A stretch of DNA of 64,000 nucleotides. It comes from Nocardia mikamii NBRC 108933. GTDB lineage: Bacteria > Actinomycetota > Actinomycetes > Mycobacteriales > Mycobacteriaceae. A program made the position numbers and the translations under genes. Shown in pieces: positions 32,605-41,813 of the stretch (its first letter is position 1; each line of letters starts with the position of its first letter). Below the pieces are notes generated by a model. That model was not told the origin of the DNA and did not search any database. It was given only the letters and a program-made list of their open reading frames with translations. Where the stretch lies: positions 1-64,000 of the forward strand of contig NZ_BDCM01000013.1 in the NCBI RefSeq assembly GCF_001613505.1. Reading direction: 5' to 3'.

Positions 32605-34955
32605 GAGATCGCGCCCGCGGCTTCCTGCTCTACCGGTTCGCCGGATTCGCCGGGACGCCGCCGGGAACGCAGGTACAGCCACTGCATCACCGCCAGCAGC
32701 ACCAGGCCGCCGGCCGCGGCGGCGACACCGATGCGCCACCCCGGCGGCTCCCAGGAGACCTCCAGCGTGGCATCGCGGGTTCCAGCCGGAATATCCACGG
32801 CGACAATCGATTTCGCCACCTCGCGAATCGGCAGATCGTGCCCGTCCAGCGTGGCGCGATAGCCGGGCCAGTTCAGCCGCGCGAGGACCACACGCCCGCC
32901 GTCGGGTGAGCTCACGCGTACCCGGCTGGTGCGGTCCGATTCCGACAGCGAGCTCGCCTGCACGTCGTGCGCGTCGGCGATGCGGCCGTCGAGCGTGGAA
33001 ACCAGGCCCTGCTCACGCTCGAGTACCCAGATGTAGCGTTCGTGGCCCGGATAGTCGACCCACTTCCAGCCCGGCGGCGCGGGCTGGTTGCCCAGCTCCG
33101 GGTACATGGCACGCTGCAGGACCACCCGGTCGAGTTTCATCAGGTCCACCGGGGCGACCCCGGTGGACGGCTCGGGGGTGAACAGCCGCCGGAACGAGTC
33201 CGGACAGACGCTGGAATCCCAGCGCATGCACAGCATCTCGCCGAACCAGTAGTGCCCGTTGGGTGTGTAGCCGTTGACGTAGTTGCGATGCACGTCCTTG
33301 GCGAAGTTGCCGAACACCAGCGATCCGTAGGCGCCCCGCAGGCTCTTGTCCTCCGGCTGCAGCAGCCCGCGGTCGCCGAGCTGGATGGTGACGCCGTCGA
33401 AGGCCGGGAACGCCGCTTCCGCCTCGGAGCGGTGCACGGGCAGATTCCAGCCCATCGGCGTCGGCTGCACCAGATACACCTGCAGGTAGGCGATCGGGAG
33501 CATGGCGACGGCGGTTGCCAGTGCGGCCGCCCCGCTTCCGCGCCGCGCCCACAGCCACACCACGCCGGCGCCCAGCGCCGCGACCGCGAGCGCGGAGAGC
33601 ACATGCCACCAGATGTCGTGCGGGTCGGCGGAAAACGTTCGCACCCAGAGCAATCCGATCAGCACCGCCGCCGCCACCGCGCGCGGGCGCCGGTCGCGCA
33701 CGGTGCCGAACCGGCCCAGCAGTACGCAGACCAGGATCAGCAGGCCGACCGCCACCATCGGCAGCACCCGCGCCGGCCAGCGCAGCGGGCCGACCGTCCC
33801 CGGTCCCGCCGTCCACATCAGGAACATGATGGCGAACAGCGCCACCGAGATCAGTTCCCGCCAGACCCGGCGCGCGCCGTTCCAGTCGACGAATGCCAGC
33901 GCCGGGATCAGGAACCACGCGATATAGGTGACCGGCAGCGGCTGCACATATCCCCACCACGAGGTGAACGCCGGCATCGCCGACGGCAGGCTGGCGTTCA
34001 GCGATTCCGACCACGGCACCGTCAGGAACCGGTCGTTGTTGATCTGGGAATTGCCCCGCCAGCTCACCGTCGCGGACAGCATGCTCGGCAGATACGTCAT
34101 CAAACCGGCCATACCGGCCGCGGCGGCGACCACCGCCACCCGCAGCACCGGCCGCCAGGCGCGTTGGACGACGATCTCCCCTACCGCGACGGCCACCAGC
34201 ATCAGCGCCGCCTCGACGGCCGGAAAGACGTATTCGACCGAAATCGCCAGGTACAGGAAGACGAACAACGGTATCGGCCCGTAGCCGCGGGTGCCGCCGT
34301 AGCGCGACCGATCACCGGCCGGGCCGCGGGCATAGCGCACGGCACTGGCCCAGGCGTGCAGCATCCAGGCGGTGCCGGTCAGCGCGGTGACCCAGCTTGC
34401 CTCGTCGAAGAACAGGAACCAGCCCGAGAGCGGAAAGGCGATGCCCGCCACGGCAGCCCAGGACGCGCGACTGCCGTAAACCAGGCAGACCCGGTACACG
34501 CCGAGTGCGGCGACGATCGAGAAGACCAGTTTGACGACCGTCGCCAGCAGCGCGAGATTGTCCACCGAGGGCGCGATCAGATCGATCAGCAGTTGCGGCG
34601 GATTGAACAGGCCCGCCTCTTCCATGGTGTAGTTCCCGGTCATCCATTGTTCGGGCACCATCAGCGGCAGATGGCCCTCGCGCAGATGCCGGCCGAGCAT
34701 CACCCACAGCGGTGTGTACTGGGACTCGGTGTCGTCGGTGTAGAAGTGCCGCGCGTTGGCGAGCAGCACCGCGATATATCCCGCAATTACTCCGAGTGCG
34801 GTGATCGCTCCCCATCGGAACACGATCCGCCGCGGATGCCCCGCGGCACTCTGCTCGGGCCGGGGAGCGGCAGGCCGCCCATCATCGACGGCGACATCGC
34901 GCCGATCCTCCCCGGGCTCCGCGAGCGCCGTCGTCGACACTGCACTTTCCACCAC
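32601..34955 (-). CDS. YfhO-like multi-spanning membrane glycosyltransferase-fold protein
   Basis: 784 residues. After a 45-residue hydrophilic start there are about 12 transmembrane helices, then a soluble domain (about 500-750) and a final helix before a charged tail. FYTDDTESQYTPLW, with paired acidic residues in the first external loop, is the catalytic-loop pattern of GT-C glycosyltransferases and YfhO. LNWPGYRATLDG resembles the YfhO C-terminal domain. It probably transfers a polyprenyl-phosphate sugar to a cell-wall acceptor outside the membrane. Coupled to gtrA and divergent from GT2. Confidence 0.7.
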   Translation of the reverse strand: MVESAVSTTALAEPGEDRRDVAVDDGRPAAPRPEQSAAGHPRRIVFRWGAITALGVIAGYIAVLLANARHFYTDDTESQYTPLWVMLGRHLREGHLPLMVPEQWMTGNYTMEEAGLFNPPQLLIDLIAPSVDNLALLATVVKLVFSIVAALGVYRVCLVYGSRASWAAVAGIAFPLSGWFLFFDEASWVTALTGTAWMLHAWASAVRYARGPAGDRSRYGGTRGYGPIPLFVFLYLAISVEYVFPAVEAALMLVAVAVGEIVVQRAWRPVLRVAVVAAAAGMAGLMTYLPSMLSATVSWRGNSQINNDRFLTVPWSESLNASLPSAMPAFTSWWGYVQPLPVTYIAWFLIPALAFVDWNGARRVWRELISVALFAIMFLMWTAGPGTVGPLRWPARVLPMVAVGLLILVCVLLGRFGTVRDRRPRAVAAAVLIGLLWVRTFSADPHDIWWHVLSALAVAALGAGVVWLWARRGSGAAALATAVAMLPIAYLQVYLVQPTPMGWNLPVHRSEAEAAFPAFDGVTIQLGDRGLLQPEDKSLRGAYGSLVFGNFAKDVHRNYVNGYTPNGHYWFGEMLCMRWDSSVCPDSFRRLFTPEPSTGVAPVDLMKLDRVVLQRAMYPELGNQPAPPGWKWVDYPGHERYIWVLEREQGLVSTLDGRIADAHDVQASSLSESDRTSRVRVSSPDGGRVVLARLNWPGYRATLDGHDLPIREVAKSIVAVDIPAGTRDATLEVSWEPPGWRIGVAAAAGGLVLLAVMQWLYLRSRRRPGESGEPVEQEAAGAIS

Positions 34956-35127
34956 GATTGACAGACCCTACCCGCCCGCGCGCTCACGGTCACCGCACCC
35001 GGAAACCACCGCCCACTCGCGGAGCCGAAGCCGGTGACCAGCAGCGTGTTAGAGTTCACCCCGATTCGGGCTCTGGATACAGGCGAGGAGTTCCGGTGCG
35101 CACCGTCATCGAAAGTCGAACCAGCTG

Positions 35128-36243
35128 ATGCCGATTCCGTCCGCAACCGCACATCCCCCTGCCGCCGGGCAGGCTCCGACACCGGATGTTCACCTCCCGG
35201 TCACCGGCGGCGGCGAGCGGGTGCATGCGGTCTCGGTGGTGATCCCGGTGTATCGCGGGGAGCAGACCATCGCCGGCCTGGTCGCCGAACTACACGCCGT
35301 GTCGCAGTCCTCGGCGACGCCGGAGGGCAACCATTTCGCGGTCGAGGAGATCGTGCTGGTCCACGACCACGGCCCCGACCGTTCCGACGTCGTGCTGCAG
35401 CGGCTGGCCGCCGAATATCCGCAGGTGCGGGTCATCTGGCTGAGTCGCAACTTCGGACAGGACGCGGCCACCATCGCCGGGATGGCCGCCGCCCGCGGCG
35501 AGTGGATCGTCACGATGGACGAAGACGGACAACACGATCCGGGATTCATCGGCACCTTCCTCGACACCGCGCTCGCCCAGCGCGCTGATCTGGTCTATTC
35601 GAAGCCGACCAACACCCGCCCGCACGGCCTCCTGCGCAACCTCACCTCGCGCGGGGCCAAGGTGGTACTGGCGACGGTCTTCGCCTTCCCCGATTCCACC
35701 CGCTTCGAAAGCTACCGGCTGATCCGCGGCGACATCGGCCGTCAGCTGGCCGAGGTCGCCTCCAACGGGGTCTATCTGGATGTGGCGCTGACCTGGGTGG
35801 TGGACAACACCGCGCAGGCGCCGGTGGTGCTGCGCGCGGAGGGCCGCGAAGAGTCCGGTTACAACTACCGCCGGTTGTTCTCGCTGTTCTGGAAGATGGT
35901 GCTGTGCAGCGGAACTCGCGGCCTGCGCCTGGTGAGCATGCTGGGCGTCACCCTGGCCGCCGGTGGTGCCGTGATGGCCGCGGTGGTGATCTGGAACGCC
36001 CTGTTCGGCAACGGTCACGACCCCGAGGGCTGGGCCTCGATCATCGTGGTGCTGCTGCTGGTCTCGGGCGCGATCCTGTTCTCGCTCGGCCTGATCGCGG
36101 AGTATCTGGGTGTGGCGTTGCACGTGCTGGTGGGCAAACCGCTGTATCTGACGGTAGATTCCCCGACACCGCGTCCGCACGCCGAGGCGCGGGTTCCGAC
36201 CACGGCCGCAGCAATCGGGGGACACGATCCGGGTGAGCACTGA
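35128..36243 (+). CDS. GT2 polyprenyl-phosphate glycosyltransferase (GtrB/ArnC-like)
   Basis: 371-residue family-2 glycosyltransferase. VSVVIPVYRGEQTIAGL begins the nucleotide-sugar fold, VHDHGPDRSD is the first acidic motif and TMDEDGQHDPGF the second. SGYNYRRLFSLFWKMV is the ArnC-like amphipathic segment, followed by two transmembrane helices (about 270-290 and 305-325). Such enzymes move a sugar onto undecaprenyl or decaprenyl phosphate at the inner face. Overlaps the wecE-like gene by 11 bases, pointing to an amino-deoxysugar donor. Confidence 0.87.
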   Translation: MPIPSATAHPPAAGQAPTPDVHLPVTGGGERVHAVSVVIPVYRGEQTIAGLVAELHAVSQSSATPEGNHFAVEEIVLVHDHGPDRSDVVLQRLAAEYPQVRVIWLSRNFGQDAATIAGMAAARGEWIVTMDEDGQHDPGFIGTFLDTALAQRADLVYSKPTNTRPHGLLRNLTSRGAKVVLATVFAFPDSTRFESYRLIRGDIGRQLAEVASNGVYLDVALTWVVDNTAQAPVVLRAEGREESGYNYRRLFSLFWKMVLCSGTRGLRLVSMLGVTLAAGGAVMAAVVIWNALFGNGHDPEGWASIIVVLLLVSGAILFSLGLIAEYLGVALHVLVGKPLYLTVDSPTPRPHAEARVPTTAAAIGGHDPGEH

Positions 36244-37369
36244 CCGCATCCTCTTCAGCCGTCCCTACCGCGCCCAGGCCGAGCTGACCAATCTGGCCGC
36301 CGTCCTGGCCTCCGACCACAGTCACGGTGACGGGCCGTTCACCGCGGCGGCGACGGCGAAATTGCGCGCCATCACCGGCGCCCCGCACGCCCTGCTGACC
36401 ACCTCGTGCACCCACGCTCTGGAGATGGCCGGGCTGCTGCTCGAACTGGGTCCCGACGACGAGGTGATCGTCCCCAGTTTCGCCTTCACCTCCACCGCCA
36501 CCGCGGTCGCGATGCGTGGGGCCACCTGCGTCTTCGCCGATATCGACGAGCGCGGCAACCTCGACCCGGAGTCGGTGGCCGCGGCGGTCACCGAGCGGAC
36601 CAAGGCGATCGTGGTCATCCACTACGGCGGCGTCGGCGCCGATATGGACCGGCTGCTCGAGATTTCCGAGACGCACGGCCTGGCCATCGTCGAGGACACC
36701 GCGCACGGCCTCGGCGGCCGGTGGCGCGGGCGGCCGCTGGGCACGATCGGCACCGTCGGCGCACTCAGCTTCCACGACACCAAGAACGTGCACTGCGGTG
36801 AGGGCGGGGCCATCCTGCTCACCGACGAGATCCTCATGGGGCGCGCCGAGATCATCCGCGAGAAGGGCACCGACCGCGCCCGGTTCCTGCGCGGGGCGGT
36901 CGACAAGTACTCCTGGCAGGACATCGGATCGAGTTATCTTCCCAGTGAGTTGAATGCCGCGGTGCTCGATGCGCAACTGGCCGAATTCGACCGGATCCAG
37001 GCCGGCCGCCTGCGGGTGTGGAACGCCTACGCCGCCGCACTGCCGGAGTGGGCCGCGCGCAACGACGTGCGGCTGATGCAGGTCCCGCAGGATCGCGAGC
37101 ACACCGCGCATCTGTACTACCTGCGCACTCCGACCGAGGACGCCCGCGACGCGTTGATCGGATACCTTCGCGAACAAGGCATTTCGGCCCCGTTCCACTA
37201 CGTGCCGCTGCACTCCAGCCCGGCCGGGCAGAAACTGGGCCGCACCACGGTCCCCTGCCCGCGCACCGACGACTTCTCGGCGACCCTGCTGCGCCTGCCG
37301 CTGTGGCCGGATCTGAACGATCGGCAGGTCGCGCGGGTGATCGAGACGGTCACGGCTTTCGCGGTGTGA
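36233..37369 (+). CDS. DegT/DnrJ-family sugar aminotransferase, WecE-like
   Basis: PLP enzyme of 378 residues. The internal aldimine lysine is in LSFHDTKNVHCGEGGA. Blocks IIREKGTDRARFLRG, VDKYSWQDIGSSYLPSELNA and the start LFSRPYRAQAEL closely follow enterobacterial WecE, which makes dTDP-4-amino-4,6-dideoxygalactose. GTG start, coupled to the GT2 gene. It would supply an amino-deoxyhexose for lipid-linked transfer to the envelope. No dTDP-glucose synthase or dehydratase lies in the window, so the precursor must be made elsewhere. Confidence 0.85.
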   Translation: MSTDRILFSRPYRAQAELTNLAAVLASDHSHGDGPFTAAATAKLRAITGAPHALLTTSCTHALEMAGLLLELGPDDEVIVPSFAFTSTATAVAMRGATCVFADIDERGNLDPESVAAAVTERTKAIVVIHYGGVGADMDRLLEISETHGLAIVEDTAHGLGGRWRGRPLGTIGTVGALSFHDTKNVHCGEGGAILLTDEILMGRAEIIREKGTDRARFLRGAVDKYSWQDIGSSYLPSELNAAVLDAQLAEFDRIQAGRLRVWNAYAAALPEWAARNDVRLMQVPQDREHTAHLYYLRTPTEDARDALIGYLREQGISAPFHYVPLHSSPAGQKLGRTTVPCPRTDDFSATLLRLPLWPDLNDRQVARVIETVTAFAV

Positions 37370-37377
37370 GCGCAGCG

Positions 37378-37439
37378 CCTCGAAAAACGAGGGGAGCCGG
37401 CCGTCTGCCGGACCGAAGCGGGCGCTGCACGCGCCCGCT
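37378..37439. terminator. cluster of three terminator hairpins
   Basis: CCTCG-AAAAA-CGAGG (37378-37392), CCGGC-CGTCT-GCCGG (37397-37411) and a nine-base perfect stem AGCGGGCGC/GCGCCCGCT (37417-37439) fill the gap between two convergent genes. Confidence 0.65.
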
Positions 37440-37454
37440 GCCGCCCCGTGACGT

Positions 37455-40406
37455 CTATTTCAGCAGCGCCGCCGCGACCTCCGGGGTGAGCACCTCGTAG
37501 CCTTCCGCTTCCCGGTTGTAGTACCAGGTGTTCTCGTTCGGTTCGAGGCGAAGGGCCGACCGCACCGCGTGGGTGGCGGGACGGAAGCTGGAGCTGCGGG
37601 CAATCTCTTCCACCACCTGAACGACATCGGGTCGCTGGGCGGGGTCGAGGGCGCGCAGGCCCTCGGTGACGTCGGCGGGTTCCAGGCGGTGGCCCGCGCG
37701 CACGCTCACCACGGCGACCGCGAGCGTGGTGCTCGGGGTGCGGTGGCCGAACGCGACCTCCATGTCGACGGCGGCGATGTCGTTGAGCGCGTCCACGATC
37801 GGCTGGGTGTAGACCGGTCCCCGCGCGGTGGCGATGACGGTGTCGCGACGGTCCATCAGCCAGTAGTCGCCGTCGCTGTCACGGCGGAACAGATTCTCCG
37901 TCGGCATCCAGGCGTCACCGGCGCTGAAGACCCCGCGCAGTCCGCCGCGGGAGATGTCGACGGTGTCGGCCGCCCGCCCGATCAGCAGGCCCACCTCGTT
38001 GTCGGCGGCGCGACGCGCGAAACCTCTTGTGTCGGTGACGATCTGCTCGGCGATCGGATCGTAGGAGATCAGTTCCACCTTCGCCGTGCCCGGCACCGGG
38101 CGGCCCTTGCAGCCGATCTTCACGCCCGCCACGTTCGCGAGCACCACATCCCCCTCGATGGAGGCATAGAACTCCAGCACCCGCGCGGGGGCGAACCGTT
38201 CCGTGGTGCGCCGCCACAGACCGGCGGGCATACCGGAACCGATGAACAGCCGGATCGGATGCGAGTGGCCGGCGGGGAAGGTTTCGGCATCGAGAATGTC
38301 GCGCAGCATGGTCCAGGTGTAGGTGACCACCGTGACCCCGTAGCGATGGACCTCCGCGGCGAAGCTGGGCGGATCCAGCGACCGGGCCAGCGCGATCCGG
38401 CTGCCACCGGCGACCGCGCCACCCAGGCTCACCAGCAGCCCCGACGAATGATGCAGCGGCGCAAGGCAATACACCGTATCGCGCCGGTCCAGGTCGGCCG
38501 CCGTCGCGGTGCCGAAGGCGGACAGCGCCCACCGGTGGTTGGTGATGTACTTCAGATCGAGTTTGTCGCCGGTACCGGTGACCAGGATGAATGCCAGTTC
38601 GCGCGCCAGCCCGGGATCGGGGCGGAACCAGCCCGGCAGCGCCACCGCCGCGGGGTCGACCTGCTCCAGGTCGACCACGTCGGCGCCGTCCGGAATGTCG
38701 AGCGTGCGGGCATTGCCGCCACCGAGCACCAGAACCCGGATCCCCGCGGCGGCCGCGGCCCGGAAATTCTCCGGATCGGCCACGATCACGGTGGTCCCCG
38801 TCGATTCGACCGCCCGCGTCGTCTCGCTGCCCGGGGCCAGCAGCACCGCCACCGCCCCGATGCGCGAGAGCGCCGCGACCGAGGCCAGCGCACTCGGCCG
38901 GGTTTCCATCAGCACCCCGACACGGGTGCCGGGGCGTACGCCGGCCGAGATCAGCCCGCGCACCACATTGTCGATGCGGGCGCCGACCGCGGCGTGGGTG
39001 TGCACTCGGTCGTCGAAGAGGAACAGGTCCTGCATCGGCGCGCTGCGCTGTTGTTCGGCCAGCAGACGGCCCAGCGAGATCCGGGTGTGCGGCTGGATCA
39101 TGCCGAGCCGGGTCAGCCGGGGCAGCGCCCGGGCGGCCTCCCCCGTCAGCTCCTTCGATCCGCGCAGCGCGTTTCCGGCCAGGCTGCCGAATGCCGCGCC
39201 GATTCCGGCGCCGGCTTCGGCCAGGGTGGCCGCGGTGTGCACGACCCGAGTGGCGGCGGTGGACTGGCGGTCGGCGGCGACGTGCTCGTGCATGGGCGCG
39301 ATCTGTTCGGGCAGGTCGGCGTGCCCGCCCAGCCAGTTCACCCAGTCGCGCACCAGCGGCCAGGTCTGGTTGGTGGCGGTACTGCCCGCCACCAGGCCGA
39401 AATGCCCTGCCACCAGCGTGGCCTCGTAGACCTCGGCGTTCGGCGCCGCACGCACGATGCCGCGCACCGCGGCCGGTTGGCCGATATCGTCGACCTCACC
39501 CACGAAGGCGAGGATGGGGCATTTGAGTTCGGCCAGCGAGATCGGCTGATCACGAATGACGAAGCCGCCGGACATCATCCGGTTGTGCGCGACGAACTGC
39601 TTGAGCAGATCGGCGGCCGCCGGTCCGGAGTAGCCCACCCAGCCGTCGTGTTCGAGGAAGCGGCGCTGACGTTCCTTGGGCAGCAACGCCTCTCGGTCGT
39701 GCAGCTGGCGCAGGAAGTCGATGCGGGCCTTCGCGGTCTTCACCGGGTCGAGCAACTGGAAGCCGACGCGCACCATGGCATCGGTGATGGGCAGGCGGGT
39801 CAGGACGTGGTCGGCGACGAAATCGGCCACCTCCGACACCAGCCCGTAGGGCAGCCCGAACGGCAGGCCCGCCACGATGTCGACCGGGCTGCCGAAGGTG
39901 ACGATGCTCTGCACGCCCTTGCCGTAGCGGAACGCGGTGGCCTGGTAGGCGAACATGCCGCCCTGCGAGTACCCCATCAGGTGCACGCCGCGGCCGGTCA
40001 GTTCGTTGACCGTGTCGATCGCGCTCGACAGGGCGAGGACATGGTCGGCCAGATCGCGCTGCCAGCCACCTTCCTCGGTGGCCGGTGAGCCGAAATCCAG
40101 TACCCAGCAATCGATTCCGGCGCGATGCAGGATGCCGACGGCGCCGCCCTCGGCGTTGACGTCGTAGATGTCGGCATTGACCATCAGCGGTGGCACCAGC
40201 AGCGCGACGGGCCGGTCCGGGGCCGGATCGTCGGGAAAGTAGTGGCGCAGCCGGTACATCCGCTTGCGCTCGGTGACCTCGAAGGGCGAAGACTCCACAT
40301 CGTGGGCGAGGCCGCCGAAACGGATGACCTCGAGACCGTTCTGCGCGGTCGCCATCAACCGCCGCGCCGGTCCCGTCAGGATTCTCGTATCGAATTTCAC
40401 AACCAC
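37455..40406 (-). CDS. alpha/beta-hydrolase and acyl-CoA synthetase fusion (Rv1683-like)
   Basis: 983 residues. The N-terminal 380 are a PhaC-like hydrolase with nucleophile elbow LMGYSQGGMF, Asp in VGEVDDIG and His in LVAGHFGLVAG. From about 440 to the end is an adenylate-forming domain: ILVTGTGDKLDLKYITN stands where TSGTTGxPK is expected and is degenerate, then CLAPLHHSSGLLVSLGGAVAGG and FYASIEGDVVLAN. M. tuberculosis Rv1683 has the same fusion and neighbours and is linked to lipid metabolism. The degenerate P-loop raises doubt about CoA-ligase activity. A start four codons or fewer downstream is possible. Confidence 0.85.
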   Translation of the reverse strand: MVVKFDTRILTGPARRLMATAQNGLEVIRFGGLAHDVESSPFEVTERKRMYRLRHYFPDDPAPDRPVALLVPPLMVNADIYDVNAEGGAVGILHRAGIDCWVLDFGSPATEEGGWQRDLADHVLALSSAIDTVNELTGRGVHLMGYSQGGMFAYQATAFRYGKGVQSIVTFGSPVDIVAGLPFGLPYGLVSEVADFVADHVLTRLPITDAMVRVGFQLLDPVKTAKARIDFLRQLHDREALLPKERQRRFLEHDGWVGYSGPAAADLLKQFVAHNRMMSGGFVIRDQPISLAELKCPILAFVGEVDDIGQPAAVRGIVRAAPNAEVYEATLVAGHFGLVAGSTATNQTWPLVRDWVNWLGGHADLPEQIAPMHEHVAADRQSTAATRVVHTAATLAEAGAGIGAAFGSLAGNALRGSKELTGEAARALPRLTRLGMIQPHTRISLGRLLAEQQRSAPMQDLFLFDDRVHTHAAVGARIDNVVRGLISAGVRPGTRVGVLMETRPSALASVAALSRIGAVAVLLAPGSETTRAVESTGTTVIVADPENFRAAAAAGIRVLVLGGGNARTLDIPDGADVVDLEQVDPAAVALPGWFRPDPGLARELAFILVTGTGDKLDLKYITNHRWALSAFGTATAADLDRRDTVYCLAPLHHSSGLLVSLGGAVAGGSRIALARSLDPPSFAAEVHRYGVTVVTYTWTMLRDILDAETFPAGHSHPIRLFIGSGMPAGLWRRTTERFAPARVLEFYASIEGDVVLANVAGVKIGCKGRPVPGTAKVELISYDPIAEQIVTDTRGFARRAADNEVGLLIGRAADTVDISRGGLRGVFSAGDAWMPTENLFRRDSDGDYWLMDRRDTVIATARGPVYTQPIVDALNDIAAVDMEVAFGHRTPSTTLAVAVVSVRAGHRLEPADVTEGLRALDPAQRPDVVQVVEEIARSSSFRPATHAVRSALRLEPNENTWYYNREAEGYEVLTPEVAAALLK

Positions 40407-40587
40407 TCCCAGCCCTTGTGCCCTGCGCTCACACCTTCACGCCCCCTGCGTGCGGGTCGAGCCTGCCACATCGACAGCCTACTGCGGCCCCGTTGTGATC
40501 GGCCCCATCCGCGATCACAGGTTGCGCATGGACGGGGTGCGGGTGCGGCAGGCGGCGCCGCGTTTTCGCCGCCGATAAGGTAGGGCG

Positions 40588-41151
40588 GTGACCGGCACCC
40601 ACACCACCTCCACCGACAGCAGGGTCGACCGCGAGTCCCTGCCCGTCGAACTGGTCGACGAGCAGGGCCGCGCGACCGGAATCTGCCCGGTGTCCGACGC
40701 GCACACCGCGCCCGGACGGCTGCACCGCGCGTTCTCGGTGCTGCTGTTCGGACCGGACGGGCGGGTGCTGCTGCAGCAGCGGGCCGCGGTCAAGACCCGG
40801 TTCCCGCTGCGCTGGTCCAACACCTGTTGCGGACACCCGGGGCCGGGCCAGTCCCTCGTCGAGGCCGCCACCGTCCGGCTGGGCGAGGAACTGCGGATCG
40901 GCGCGGAACTGCGTGAGGTCGGGGTCTATCGCTACCGGGCCGACGACCCCGCGACCGGGCGGGTCGAGGACGAATGGGATCACGTACTGATCGGTGAGTT
41001 CACCGGCGTGCCCGAACATCCCGACCCGGCCGAAGTAGCCGCGCTGCGCTGGGCTGATCCGAATCGGCTCGACGCCGATATCGCTTCCGCCCCAGCGGAT
41101 TTCACGCCGTGGCTGCACGGGGTCCTGGCTACGGCGCGCACCGGCCGCTGA
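40588..41151 (+). CDS. idi: isopentenyl-diphosphate delta-isomerase, type I
   Basis: Nudix-fold isomerase that interconverts IPP and DMAPP. The catalytic Cys lies in SNTCCGHPGPGQS, the Nudix-like helix is EAATVRLGEELRI, and the second catalytic Glu lies in EDEWDHVLIGEF; 187 residues is normal. The GTG start is seven bases after a -10-like TAAGGT (40576-40581), so it may be leaderless. It could feed the UbiA enzyme in the cluster 23 kb away, but it is more simply a housekeeping gene. Confidence 0.93.
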   Translation: MTGTHTTSTDSRVDRESLPVELVDEQGRATGICPVSDAHTAPGRLHRAFSVLLFGPDGRVLLQQRAAVKTRFPLRWSNTCCGHPGPGQSLVEAATVRLGEELRIGAELREVGVYRYRADDPATGRVEDEWDHVLIGEFTGVPEHPDPAEVAALRWADPNRLDADIASAPADFTPWLHGVLATARTGR

Positions 41152-41157
41152 GCCGGC

Positions 41158-41419
41158 TCACAGATCCAGCAACCAGTCGTCGGGGGGCGAACAGTACGAA
41201 GTGGACCTGCTCGTCGGCGACACCGGCGGCCGTCAGCTGCGCCCGTGCCGCCCGCGGGAAGCCGGTGCCGCCGCATAGGTAGATCTCGGCGTCCGCGGGC
41301 AGCTCGATGCCGGTCGGAACAGCAGGCCCGCCTGCGCTGGGCTGCTCGTACCAGACATGCAACTCGGCCTCGGGCAGTCCGGCGACCGGATCGGCCTGGG
41401 TACCGCGCAGCCGAACGCG
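41158..41419 (-). pseudogene. flavohaemoprotein C-terminal remnant
   Basis: The reading frame gives HVWYEQPSAGG, AEIYLCGGTGFPRAARAQL and VHFVLFAP, which match the NAD-binding end of flavohaemoglobin-type (Hmp) nitric oxide dioxygenases. The globin and most of the FAD domain are absent: the frame simply begins next to the SMR gene stop. After LFAP a run of six C (41182-41187 as G on the plus strand) shifts the frame; with five C the natural end APDDWLLDL would follow. Truncated and frameshifted, so non-functional. Confidence 0.7.
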
Positions 41420-41743
41420 TCAGTGCGCGCCTCCCAGTTCCAGCGCCAGCACCCCGGCGATCAGGAGCGCGATGCCGCCGATCTGCACCGCCGAGAGCGG
41501 CTCGTCGAGAAACAGCACGCCGATCGTGGCGACCAGCGCCACCCCGATCGCCGACCACACCCCGTAGGCGACGCCGACCGACATCCCCCGCTTCAGAGCC
41601 TGCGACAGGAAGACGAACGCCGCCACATAGCCGACCACCACGACGATCGAGGGCACCAGCTTGGTGAATCCCTCGGACAGCTTCAGCGACACCGTCGCCG
41701 ACACCTCGGTCACGATGGCCAATCCGAGAAAGAGGAACATCAT
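41420..41743 (-). CDS. SMR-family multidrug efflux protein
   Basis: 107 residues, four transmembrane helices. The essential membrane glutamate lies in LGLAIVTEVSATVSLKLSEG and the family signature is SVGVAYGVWSAIGVALVATIG shown in part as VAYGVWSAIG. Related to EmrE/SugE, exporting cationic compounds or guanidinium. Downstream it runs straight into the flavohaemoprotein remnant, which marks a recombination junction. Confidence 0.9.
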   Translation of the reverse strand: MMFLFLGLAIVTEVSATVSLKLSEGFTKLVPSIVVVVGYVAAFVFLSQALKRGMSVGVAYGVWSAIGVALVATIGVLFLDEPLSAVQIGGIALLIAGVLALELGGAH

Positions 41744-41813
41744 GCGCGCACGATATCGGGCGCGACGCCCGAATTACCCGCCCGTGTCGACAGGGCAGGC
41801 CCCGTCCGCCGGT

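Noticed and set aside
37569..40088. Plus-strand open frame of 839 codons
   Set aside because: Antisense to the hydrolase/synthetase fusion; composition is dominated by Arg, His, Gly and Asp with no motifs.
40588..41151. idi as part of the prenylated naphthoquinone cluster
   Set aside because: It is 23 kb away beyond backbone genes and is a common housekeeping gene; supply of DMAPP to the cluster is possible but not supported by linkage.
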